Shown one piece after another: positions 5,665-10,769 of a stretch of 10,769 bases of DNA. Both the position numbers and the translations under genes were made by a program. The stretch covers positions 1-10,769 of the forward strand of contig JAGCGE010000381.1 of NCBI GenBank assembly GCA_017649745.1, given 5' to 3'. Below the pieces are notes generated by a model. The model did not search any database. It saw only the letters and a list, made by a program, of their open reading frames with translations, and was not told where the DNA came from. This stretch comes from Clostridiales bacterium (GTDB taxonomy: Bacteria; Bacillota_A; Clostridia; Saccharofermentanales; Saccharofermentanaceae). The first letter of the stretch is position 1. Each line of letters begins with the position of its first letter.

Positions 5665-6047
5665 TCTTTGTACCAGTAATACTGTGGAATGCATTGACTG
5701 CTATCCCAAGTATCATAAATGTTGCCGTCTACAACTGTTGCTACATGCCCTTCAAAAGAAAGTACAAAAGTTCCTTCCGGATTATCTTCACAGAAGTCTT
5801 CTGCTGTGTAGCATACTGGGCAAGTATCCGGAATAGCTTTACGATAGAATCCTTTCATCCTAAGCACTGAGCCCCAAACAGCATTAGAATCGGGCATATC
5901 GCCCATCGCAACTGCTGACGCAACTAGTAGAGAATAAGCAGATTCCCATGAAATATCTAGAGCTTTTGCTATAGCTCTTACAGCGCAGTCTTTGACTCTG
6001 CGTGCTACAGGATTGGGATTATACTCAATCCACATGTATTTTGGCAT
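5661..6047 (-). CDS. C39/papain-like cysteine peptidase-like protein
   Basis: The protein is 128 residues from the ATG at 6047. The motif Y-N-P-N-P..R-R-V-K-D-C-A-V-R-A-I-A-K-A-L (9-30) places Cys21 at the start of a helix, as in papain-fold enzymes. S-F-E-G-H-V-A-T-V-V-D-G (97-108) supplies His101, and N-I-Y-D-T-W-D-S-S (109-117) supplies Asp112, giving a Cys-His-Asp arrangement in the right order. The family is common and uncharacterised in gut Firmicutes phages, and the substrate is unknown. Extra Cys at 76, 79, 86 and 119 are unexplained. The start is uncertain: GGAG lies only 2 bases from ATG 6047 and 14 from ATG 6035, and a TTG at 6083 would extend the frame. The gene lies behind a long structured gap and is coupled to the next gene by an ATGA overlap. 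Confidence 0.76.
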   Translation of the reverse strand: MPKYMWIEYNPNPVARRVKDCAVRAIAKALDISWESAYSLLVASAVAMGDMPDSNAVWGSVLRMKGFYRKAIPDTCPVCYTAEDFCEDNPEGTFVLSFEGHVATVVDGNIYDTWDSSQCIPQYYWYKE

Positions 6048-6118
6048 TACTCCTTTCATAAAATATTTATAATAATTGCTCAACCTTGTGCACTAGAAAG
6101 AGCATTATTATTTAAAGA

Positions 6119-6191
6119 GGTATGGGGGCTCCCCATGGGCTCGAGAACCCCCGTATGAAGAATTGACCATTGACGAAAACAATGACTAATT
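6119..6191 (-). other. Structured intergenic element with two strong potential hairpins
   Basis: The gap 6048-6195 has no convincing gene. It contains an AT-rich 12-pair stem with one mismatch (6191-6180 with 6172-6161, 7-base loop TTTTCGT), which pairs better on the minus strand. A GC-rich inverted repeat follows at 6119-6155. Its outer arms pair GGGGG with CCCCC; on the plus strand GTATGGGGG pairs with CCCCCGTAT using two G-U pairs. On the minus strand the same segment can instead fold as two adjacent hairpins, GGGTT-CTCG-AGCCC and ATGGGG-AGC-CCCCAT. No U-run follows on either strand, so a plain terminator is unlikely. A transcript processing site, a regulatory leader or a DNA-level site are all possible. 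Confidence 0.6.
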
Positions 6192-6195
6192 TTAA

Positions 6196-6393
6196 TTAAG
6201 GCTCCTCTGCTATGTAAATATCTCTCTTCAATTCTTGTCCAGTTGAAGACAGAACAATGCAAATTGTGGAGTGCCGTGTTTCATGACGGTATGCCAGTTC
6301 CTGATGATACCGTGCAAGAAGATCGTTCCAATTTTCAAACGTATATGACGCCAAAGTACTATTATTTTGAATAACGATTAAATACCACTTCAT
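6196..6393 (-). CDS. Small conserved phage protein, second copy of a tandem pair
   Basis: The 65-residue protein begins MKWYLIVIQNNSTLASYTFE. It is a clear paralogue of the gene just upstream. Both have a beta strand (L-I-V-I-Q-N), a helix (D-L-L-A-R-Y-H-Q-E-L-A-Y-R), a strand (T-I-C-I-V-L) and an E-L-K-R-D-I-Y end. The fold is likely a small beta-alpha-beta unit. I know this family as short hypothetical proteins next to tail-fibre genes in gut Firmicutes phages; no activity is known to me. GGAGG about 9 bases upstream lies in the last codons of the first copy, so the two are probably translated together. The stop sits 4 bases before the AT-rich hairpin. A role as fibre chaperone or in fibre assembly is suggested only by position. 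Confidence 0.78.
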   Translation of the reverse strand: MKWYLIVIQNNSTLASYTFENWNDLLARYHQELAYRHETRHSTICIVLSSTGQELKRDIYIAEEP

Positions 6394-6396
6394 TAT

Positions 6397-6594
6397 TTAT
6401 TCCTCCGGTTTCTCATAGAAATCTCTACAAATCTCATTACCCTTAGCATCTGTAATAATGCATACTGTTGAAGTACGCTCACTCGCATTACGGTATGCTA
6501 ATTCGTTATGGAATCTTACTAGAGCGTCATCATAAGAATTATAGCTAAAGATAGCAGGGATTGAATAATTCTGAATAATAATTAGAAAATACAT
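6397..6594 (-). CDS. Small conserved phage protein, first copy of a tandem pair
   Basis: The 65-residue protein begins MYFLIIIQNYSIPAIFSYNS. It shares length and layout with the next gene: Y-F-L-I-I-I-Q-N versus W-Y-L-I-V-I-Q-N, R-F-H-N-E-L-A-Y-R versus R-Y-H-Q-E-L-A-Y-R, and T-S-T-V-C-I-I versus H-S-T-I-C-I-V. Identity looks near 40% by eye, so the duplication is old, or the copies have diverged for different roles. The conserved H-x-E-L-A-Y-R motif in the helix and the central Cys are the most constant points. GGAGG 7 bases before the ATG supports the start. That site follows directly on the TAA of the large fibre gene, so the three genes probably form one transcript. The function is unknown. 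Confidence 0.8.
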   Translation of the reverse strand: MYFLIIIQNYSIPAIFSYNSYDDALVRFHNELAYRNASERTSTVCIITDAKGNEICRDFYEKPEE

Positions 6595-6605
6595 AGTAAT
6601 CCTCC

Positions 6606-9005
6606 TTATGATGCTGCTATATAAGTAAAGCCGGCATAAAGTGCGCCTGAAGGCGGTGCAATAAATACTCCTTGTAAATAACCATCAGTTGTTATCTTCA
6701 AAGGTACCGACTTATTTGAAGGGCCAGTTCCTGAAAAAATTACAGTTACAGAAGGCTTAGGCAAGCCAGAGAAGTATGTTTTGTCTGCAGCTGCTCCACT
6801 AGACGTAACAGTAATTTGACTTGTGGTGTATATAGTAACTACTCGGCCATATTTAACATACTTTATTTCACCAGCGGAGGTATTTGTAGTATTTCTGGTA
6901 GCAGTTCCACTAGAAGTAGAAATGCTAACATCAATAGTCCCGCTAGAAGTAATAGGGCTTCCACTAATACTTACACCCTTGCTTCCGGTTACAGCTACTG
7001 AAGTTACAAAATTGCCACTTACAAGCGAAGACGGAATCGATGTACAAGCTGCAGGTCTACCGCTTGAGTCAATATACACAGGAGATGTCGCCGATCCAAT
7101 CGAAGCCCATTCTGGAGCATAAACATTACCAGAACTATTACGATAAATAATCCACTTGCTACTAGCTGTATAAGTTGAAGTGTCTGTTAAACTTGACGCA
7201 TATCCACTTGACCAAAGACCCTGACTTCCTGCTGCCGAGATTTGATAGGCTACACTAATTCCCGAAGTGCTACCGATTGCAAATGACCTTGCGGCAGTTG
7301 TAGAGTTGATGCTAACACCTCTGTCTGTTAGGCTGAGCGAACCAGTCATAGTGTCGCCTGTTTTTTGCACAGACGATTCTTTTAGAGCAAGTTCGCCGTC
7401 TTTGTTCGGAAGTGTGTATGTTCTATTTGCTGTCAAAGAATTTCCAGTGTCGGCAAATTGTGCATAAAAACTTTTTTGTCCATATAATCTTAAAACACCG
7501 GCATTGCATCCTTGATCTGTTCCAGCTACTTTTGCATTACCTGCTATAAAATAAGAATATATATTAGAAGTTATAGAAGAAGCTCTTTCAAGGTGTAATT
7601 CGCCGCTTGACGGTTTATAATACAAGCATTCATTTTTTCTAGTTCTTGAAACCTTATCAACTGAATCACGACCGGTATTCTCTGAAAATAAAATTTGATA
7701 ATCATTAGCGTCATTTGTTCGAATTTGTTTTATTACATTACCAGCAGAACCTGTAAATCTTAATAAAATCCAATCACCATATGTATACTCGTTAGGAGTA
7801 CTACTTGCTGATACATATTGGTAATACATTCCGCCATTATAGGTTGTAATTGTCCTACTAACATATGCATAGGTACTTGGAACACTTGCTACTGTAGCAG
7901 TAGGATATTCAACTTCCATTCTAAAAGCTGATTGTGTTGGGCAATTTGTTAATGTCTCAGCTGTTGTTGATAAAGCTACATAATATGTACCTCTTTTTAA
8001 ATATGTAGTTGTGTTTAAATCAGCATTAGCAGGAATAGCTGTTGCCCAATTAGCGGTAAGAGTTTTAAATTCTTCAAATAAATTTCTTCCATTTATTTTG
8101 AGTTCTGTTTCAGAAATTTTACCAGTAGTACCAAAATTCAATGCACCCGTCATAGTACCGCCGGATTTAAGAATATAGTCTGTGAAATCATAACTACATT
8201 CTGTTGGAGCTCCGCTAGTGCTAATATATATAGGCTTAGATGAAGTACCAACTCCAGAACCGCTGGGGACAGTTAAAAAAGTAACCGGATTACCCCATGT
8301 ACTGTTGAGCCTTTTTCGCATTTTTGGTACTCCACTTGCACCATCTGGAATATAGATTTGTGTATCGTATGCTCCACTATTATCCCACATAAATGTAAGG
8401 ACATAGCCGTCATTCGAAAACGGATTAGATACAAGAGTAGAGCTTGCTATATCTAATCTCATATGAACTTTGTCATTAGCGTACATATGAGAAAAGTTAA
8501 TGTCGGCTAATCTCCCTTGCGATGCTTCTAACCAATGCGTATAAGTACTTCTATTTACATCTCCGCAAGCAACAGGCTTTCCTACAGAATCAATATACAC
8601 TGGAGTGTTTGAACTTCCTGTTGAAGCCCATAATGGAACATATACATCGCCGGCGGAATTGCGTCTAATAATCCATGCTGGACTAGACGTATATGTGCTT
8701 GGGTCACTACTATCAGTGTAATATCCAGATGAATAAATTCCTTGGTTTCCTGTTGAGTATGCTTGTAAATAAATGGAATTACCGCATGTTGAGTCGACAA
8801 AAAGAACTCTGTCTTGTATATGCAAAGATCCAGTCATTGTATCTCCGGACTTAAGCACATAAATACTTGGATCAAATGTACCCGTAATAGTTTCACCAGC
8901 TGCATTATGGGCAGTATAACCGCTCATAAGAGTGGTAGGTGTAACTGTATCGTTGCGAAGGTCGAGAATAGTCTCATTGCCTAAAATAACATGATTATTT
9001 GCCAT
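6606..9005 (-). CDS. Modular tail fibre / receptor-binding protein, 799 residues
   Basis: Residues 1-45 form an N-terminal module shared with the upstream 194-residue protein (D-T-V-T-P-T-T-L-M-S-G-Y-T-A-H). Then come three K-S/T-G-D/G-T-M-T-G repeats (52-59, 280-287, 548-555), typical of phage tail fibre shafts. Segments 51-147 and 547-654 are an internal duplication, each ending P-V-Y-I-D-S-x-G-x-P-A-C. A shaft part (498-541) has L-R-L-Y-G-Q-K-S-F-Y-A-Q and Y-T-L-P-N-K-D-G-E-L-A. The C-terminal 90 residues (T-Y-F-S-G-L-P-K-P...A-G-F-T-Y-I-A-A-S) look like a compact beta tip that would touch the host receptor. Fibres of this type trimerise and decide host range. AAGGAG about 6 bases before the ATG supports the start. 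No dedicated chaperone is recognised, unless the 65-residue pair serves. Confidence 0.86.
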   Translation of the reverse strand: MANNHVILGNETILDLRNDTVTPTTLMSGYTAHNAAGETITGTFDPSIYVLKSGDTMTGSLHIQDRVLFVDSTCGNSIYLQAYSTGNQGIYSSGYYTDSSDPSTYTSSPAWIIRRNSAGDVYVPLWASTGSSNTPVYIDSVGKPVACGDVNRSTYTHWLEASQGRLADINFSHMYANDKVHMRLDIASSTLVSNPFSNDGYVLTFMWDNSGAYDTQIYIPDGASGVPKMRKRLNSTWGNPVTFLTVPSGSGVGTSSKPIYISTSGAPTECSYDFTDYILKSGGTMTGALNFGTTGKISETELKINGRNLFEEFKTLTANWATAIPANADLNTTTYLKRGTYYVALSTTAETLTNCPTQSAFRMEVEYPTATVASVPSTYAYVSRTITTYNGGMYYQYVSASSTPNEYTYGDWILLRFTGSAGNVIKQIRTNDANDYQILFSENTGRDSVDKVSRTRKNECLYYKPSSGELHLERASSITSNIYSYFIAGNAKVAGTDQGCNAGVLRLYGQKSFYAQFADTGNSLTANRTYTLPNKDGELALKESSVQKTGDTMTGSLSLTDRGVSINSTTAARSFAIGSTSGISVAYQISAAGSQGLWSSGYASSLTDTSTYTASSKWIIYRNSSGNVYAPEWASIGSATSPVYIDSSGRPAACTSIPSSLVSGNFVTSVAVTGSKGVSISGSPITSSGTIDVSISTSSGTATRNTTNTSAGEIKYVKYGRVVTIYTTSQITVTSSGAAADKTYFSGLPKPSVTVIFSGTGPSNKSVPLKITTDGYLQGVFIAPPSGALYAGFTYIAAS
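7044..7367 (-). repeat. Second copy of the internal fibre duplication
   Basis: This encodes fibre residues 547-654. In order it carries T-G-D-T-M-T-G-S-L, Q-G-L-W-S-S-G-Y, T-Y-T-A-S-S-K-W-I-I-Y-R-N-S-S-G-N-V-Y and P-V-Y-I-D-S-S-G-R-P-A-A-C, matching the copy at 8565-8855 in the same order. The copies have clearly diverged. Confidence 0.78.
8565..8855 (-). repeat. First copy of the internal fibre duplication
   Basis: This encodes fibre residues 51-147. It carries S-G-D-T-M-T-G-S-L, Q-G-I-Y-S-S-G-Y, T-Y-T-S-S-P-A-W-I-I-R-R-N-S-A-G-D-V-Y and P-V-Y-I-D-S-V-G-K-P-V-A-C, the same order as the copy at 7044-7367. A shorter third relative of the end motif (K-P-I-Y-I-S-T-S-G-A-P) lies at residues 258-267. 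Confidence 0.78.
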
Positions 9006-9015
9006 ACTTTACTCC

Positions 9016-9600
9016 TTATCCGATAGTAACAGTATAGCCTCCTGCTGCATTCAGGACCCTCGTTACCGGAATGGCATTCACAGTTACCTGGCTCAAGTAA
9101 TCATATCCTGTTCCAGGAAGAATAGTCTGAGCTGAAAACGTCGGGGTAGCTGTTGCCGTTGTTACAGAAATAGCTTCGCCTGTATATGTTCCTGTTACAC
9201 CAAGAATCTCCACTCCAGCTTTAATATTGCCAGGAGTAATTTTAGACTGTTCTGTAGAGTCAATACTTGCTGTACCAGAGCCATCATGATAACCTTGAGG
9301 GATAGTATAACTACCCGCTACTGTTGAGATTACACCAGTTACTCCTCCTCGATTAGTCATGCTACCTGTTACCTTGACGCCATTAACATAGGCTGTCTTT
9401 GTATCAAGGATCTCTGCAGCAAGAGCGTTTGCGTCACTTGTATCAGCATCGTAAGTACATGATCCAACGACTGGTGCGCCATCTGCTCCGTGAGCTGTAT
9501 AACCACTAAGCAATGCTGCGGCGGTAACTGTATCAGGAGTAAGGTCAATAAGTACTTCACCGGTAGACAATACTACCTTACTATTATATGAATCGGGCAT
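9016..9600 (-). CDS. Tail-associated protein, 194 residues
   Basis: The protein begins MPDSYNSKVVLSTGEVLIDL. Residues 1-47 match the start of the large fibre (L-I-D-L-T-P-D-T-V-T-A-A-A-L-L-S-G-Y-T-A-H). A short helical linker follows (D-A-N-A-L-A-A-E-I-L-D-T-K-T-A-Y-V-N-G, 56-74), then beta units including Y-T-I-P-Q-G-Y-H-D-G-S-G (98-109) and I-T-P-G-N-I-K-A-G-V-E-I-L-G-V-T-G-T (121-138). The C-terminus is G-G-Y-T-V-T-I-G. The I-P-x-G-Y-H-D-G-x-G and N-I-K-x-G-V-x-I-L-G-V-x-G-T motifs are widespread in tail proteins of gut Firmicutes phages. The protein is likely a short fibre or an adaptor sharing an attachment module with the large fibre. AGGAGG 4-5 bases before the ATG supports the start; the gene lies 10 bases upstream of the fibre gene. 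Confidence 0.82.
   Translation of the reverse strand: MPDSYNSKVVLSTGEVLIDLTPDTVTAAALLSGYTAHGADGAPVVGSCTYDADTSDANALAAEILDTKTAYVNGVKVTGSMTNRGGVTGVISTVAGSYTIPQGYHDGSGTASIDSTEQSKITPGNIKAGVEILGVTGTYTGEAISVTTATATPTFSAQTILPGTGYDYLSQVTVNAIPVTRVLNAAGGYTVTIG
9017..9039 (-). repeat. 23-base direct repeat, copy A (3' end of the 194-residue gene)
   Basis: This is base-for-base the same as 9610-9632. It encodes the C-terminal Y-T-V-T-I-G and runs into the stop codon and ribosome site of the next gene. The two copies flank the whole 194-residue gene. Confidence 0.85.
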
Positions 9601-9608
9601 ACTTCCTC

Positions 9609-9995
9609 CTATCCGATAGTAACAGTATAGCCACCGGAAAGATTAGTGACTCTTGCTACACCAATCTCTTTGACTAATACGTCACTGCGCATCGATTTGT
9701 TTTCTGTATCGAGCTCCTGATCTTCGTACTTAGGTACAACAATGTAAGGGCCCTCGTACCAAGGCAGGAGTTTACTTTCTCCATAAAATATGTCAAGATC
9801 TATGACGATAGCTTCAGTGTCTACTTCAGCGACTAGTTCTATACCATCATAGCATTCTAAGTCTGCATGAACGTAGTTTGAAGCTACGCTGACTTCGGCT
9901 TCTAATTGCTGTCCTCCAACAAATATGTCAGAATCTATTATTAGTATCGGCGCTAAGTCGAAGTCGACTAATAAAGATCTGTCAAATACTTGCAT
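9609..9995 (-). CDS. Small tail-associated protein ending in GGYTVTIG, 128 residues
   Basis: The protein begins MQVFDRSLLVDFDLAPILII. It is beta-rich and strongly acidic, with two similar segments (I-L-I-I-D-S-D-I-F-V-G-G at 17-28 and A-I-V-I-D-L-D-I-F-Y-G-E at about 62-73), suggesting an internal repeat. A motif then reads Y-E-G-P-Y-I-V-V-P-K-Y-E-D-Q-E-L-D-T-E-N-K (about 80-100), followed by D-V-L-V-K-E-I. The Y-E-G-P-Y-x-V-x-P...Q-x-L-x-T-x-x-K...D-V-x-V-K-x-I pattern is one I know from gut phage tail proteins. The C-terminus is shared with the next gene. The start overlaps the upstream gene by 14 bases and has no clear ribosome site, so it is probably translated by coupling. A tail, baseplate or decoration role is inferred from context. 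Confidence 0.7.
   Translation of the reverse strand: MQVFDRSLLVDFDLAPILIIDSDIFVGGQQLEAEVSVASNYVHADLECYDGIELVAEVDTEAIVIDLDIFYGESKLLPWYEGPYIVVPKYEDQELDTENKSMRSDVLVKEIGVARVTNLSGGYTVTIG
9610..9632 (-). repeat. 23-base direct repeat, copy B (3' end of the 128-residue gene)
   Basis: This is identical to 9017-9039 and encodes the same C-terminal residues at the end of the upstream 128-residue protein. It is followed by a similar AGGAG ribosome site and start codon. Confidence 0.85.
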
Positions 9996-10320
9996 CTACA
10001 AGAAGTCCACTAACATCATCACCAGTAAAGCTTATATTGTAAACTCCGGTTCCGCGCCGCTTCGTGCCGATTCCAAAGCGACATCTAATTTTTGCTGTGG
10101 ACTTTGTGTTGAAGGCAAGCGTCTCTTCTTCAGTCATCTCATAATTAATACTATTATCTTCAGTATCAATTGTTACATCACTAAGATGTTTAATGAGTTC
10201 ATGGGCTTCTTGCCAGATCTTAAGTTCAAGAATCTCAATTGTATTTACTTCAAGATCAGTTCTCTTAAGTCTAATCTTGATAGGAGGTGTCGTACCTCTT
10301 AGGATCGGGCCTGTAGCCAT
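9982..10320 (-). CDS. Small beta-rich phage protein (possible baseplate/tail component), 112 residues
   Basis: The protein begins MATGPILRGTTPPIKIRLKR. It consists of alternating strands with T-P-P-I-K-I-R-L (11-18), L-E-L-K-I-W-Q-E (31-38), N-S-I-N-Y-E-M-T-E-E-E-T-L-A-F-N (56-71) and A-K-I-R-C-R-F-G-I-G (76-85). The layout, an N-terminal G-x-T-P strand, a central V-x-(L/M)-T-(Q/E)-E-E-T-L-x-F and an R-C/V-R strand, is like short proteins preceding tail genes in gut Firmicutes phages, related in pattern to N-terminal beta domains of baseplate proteins. I do not know a proven role. AGGAGGT 7 bases before the ATG supports the start. The 3' end overlaps the next gene by 14 bases, so the pair is probably co-translated. 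Confidence 0.68.
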   Translation of the reverse strand: MATGPILRGTTPPIKIRLKRTDLEVNTIEILELKIWQEAHELIKHLSDVTIDTEDNSINYEMTEEETLAFNTKSTAKIRCRFGIGTKRRGTGVYNISFTGDDVSGLLVDASI

Positions 10321-10331
10321 ATGTATACCTC

Positions 10332-10697
10332 CTAAATTATGTCTGAATAATCGGTCTCGCTTGAAGCTATAATCGTAGAACCATAATGAGTGAGAGCCTG
10401 TTTAACTTCCTCATAATCTACGGCCTGTTTCTTAGCTTCGTTAATCGCATCGACCTTAGCTTTCTGAAGATTTACTCTAGAATGCAATTCTTCAATCTCA
10501 TAACGGTTTCTTTCAGAAGCTAACTTTAAAAAGTGAACCAATTCTGCAGAAGTAGCCGTTCCATTTCTAATTCTTTCCTCTACAGCAGTCAATGCGAGGT
10601 CACAAATACGCTTTTCTCGCTGCTGATCAGAAACATCTGGAGCTCTTCTTTTCTTTTTTGCAGAGGTTCCGTCTACTATTGTAACCACTTTTGCCAT
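10332..10697 (-). CDS. Small basic helical protein, possible terminase small subunit
   Basis: The protein is 121 residues from the ATG at 10697, beginning MAKVVTIVDGTSAKKKRRAP. A Lys/Arg patch (14-18) comes first. Helices follow: R-E-K-R-I-C-D-L-A-L-T-A-V-E-E-R-I-R-N-G-T-A-T-S (27-50), A-E-L-V-H-F-L-K-L-A-S-E-R-N-R-Y-E-I-E-E (51-70), and a long coiled coil to about 103. It ends with an acidic tail. The L-x-N-G-T-A-(S/T)-S...V-x-H-F-L-K-L-(A/G)-(S/T) pattern is one I link to small packaging-type proteins of gut Firmicutes phages. Basic N-terminus plus coiled coil suits DNA binding and oligomerisation. An ATG at 10718 is possible but lacks a ribosome site, whereas 10697 has GATGGTG about 5 bases upstream. 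No large terminase is visible, so the packaging role is tentative. Confidence 0.55.
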   Translation of the reverse strand: MAKVVTIVDGTSAKKKRRAPDVSDQQREKRICDLALTAVEERIRNGTATSAELVHFLKLASERNRYEIEELHSRVNLQKAKVDAINEAKKQAVDYEEVKQALTHYGSTIIASSETDYSDII

Positions 10698-10718
10698 GTT
10701 TGCACCATCTTTCTGCAT

Positions 10719-10769
10719 AGAAAAAACCGGAACTATTTGCCTATTTTTCCCTCCGGAGAAATTTTGAAG
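10719..10769 (-). other. Short upstream segment with a CTCCGGAG palindrome; possible cos-like site
   Basis: This window-edge segment carries the 8-base palindrome CTCCGGAG (10751-10758). AT-rich runs flank it, and a second CCGG lies at about 10727-10730. A GC-rich core in AT-rich DNA just ahead of a small-terminase-like gene resembles the surroundings of cohesive-end sites in Firmicutes phages. The GGAGGG on the minus strand could equally be a ribosome site for a gene starting near here, although none is visible. The evidence is weak. Confidence 0.25.

Noticed and set aside
6057..6110. Promoter-like AT-rich sequence (TTATTATAAAT) before the peptidase-like gene
   Set aside because: The -10-like box lacks a credible -35 box at the right distance; AT-rich phage DNA yields such boxes by chance.
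6119..6191. tRNA or intrinsic terminator in the structured gap
   Set aside because: There is no cloverleaf or T-loop sequence, and no U-run follows either hairpin on either strand.
6080..6262. Minus-strand frame of 60 codons spanning the structured gap
   Set aside because: It runs out of frame through the end of a 65-residue gene and through both hairpins, with no ribosome site or recognisable protein pattern.
9925..10302. Plus-strand frame of 125 codons over two tail genes
   Set aside because: It is antisense to two genes with good ribosome sites or coupling, and has no start signal of its own.
1..10769. CRISPR array, integrase, att site, toxin-antitoxin or known defence system
   Set aside because: There are no regularly spaced repeats and no matching protein motifs. 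The only direct repeats are coding repeats in tail genes.
1..10769. Recoded stop codons (as in some gut phages)
   Set aside because: TAG and TGA end genes at expected places (2265, 9609, 9982 and 2865), followed by ribosome sites or starts, so the standard code fits.

Overview
The window is a block of late genes from a tailed double-stranded DNA phage (or prophage) of a Gram-positive, probably gut-dwelling Firmicutes/Clostridia host. The grounds are these. Every convincing gene lies on the minus strand, tightly packed with short gaps or overlaps. Nearly all have strong AGGAGG-type ribosome binding sites. Base composition is AT-rich (by eye, about 40% GC). Several small protein families are ones I recognise from gut Firmicutes phages. 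TAA, TAG and TGA all act as stops, so the standard bacterial code applies. No bacterial housekeeping gene, tRNA, rRNA, insertion sequence, integrase or CRISPR array is visible.

Layout in the direction of transcription (high to low coordinates). At 10769-10719 is a short segment with a GC-rich palindrome that could be an upstream control or cos-like site. It is followed by a small basic helical protein that may be a terminase small subunit (10697-10332). Next comes a tail/fibre block: two small beta-rich proteins (10320-9982 and 9995-9609), a 194-residue tail-associated protein (9600-9016) and a 799-residue modular tail fibre (9005-6606). These share sequence modules: a common N-terminal segment, a common GGYTVTIG C-terminus and an internal duplication. 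Two tandem 65-residue paralogues follow (6594-6397, 6393-6196). A 148-base gap then holds two strong potential RNA hairpins, the most unusual non-coding element here.

The next block (6047-3350) encodes a C39/papain-like cysteine peptidase-like protein, a conserved small phage protein, and a Gln/Met-rich 71-mer. It continues with a Gly/Asn- and Cys-rich 254-residue protein that has a hydrophobic stretch, a beta-rich 152-residue protein, and a Tyr/Gly/Arg-rich 129-residue protein. A good intrinsic terminator (3340-3301) closes it. An HNH endonuclease, a free-standing SH3b protein, a head-tail connector-like protein and a 464-residue putative structural protein follow (3284-858). The window ends in a lysis cassette: a membrane-anchored coiled-coil protein, a Dp-1-type holin and the N-terminal part of an NlpC/P60-like endolysin that runs off the window edge.

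The genes would work together late in infection: packaging and connector functions, tail fibres for host recognition, a set of uncharacterised low-complexity and peptidase-like proteins, and lysis. The best candidates for something undescribed are the structured gap at 6048-6195, the run of low-complexity proteins next to a cysteine peptidase-like gene, and the shared cassettes in the fibre block. None proves a new system from sequence alone.
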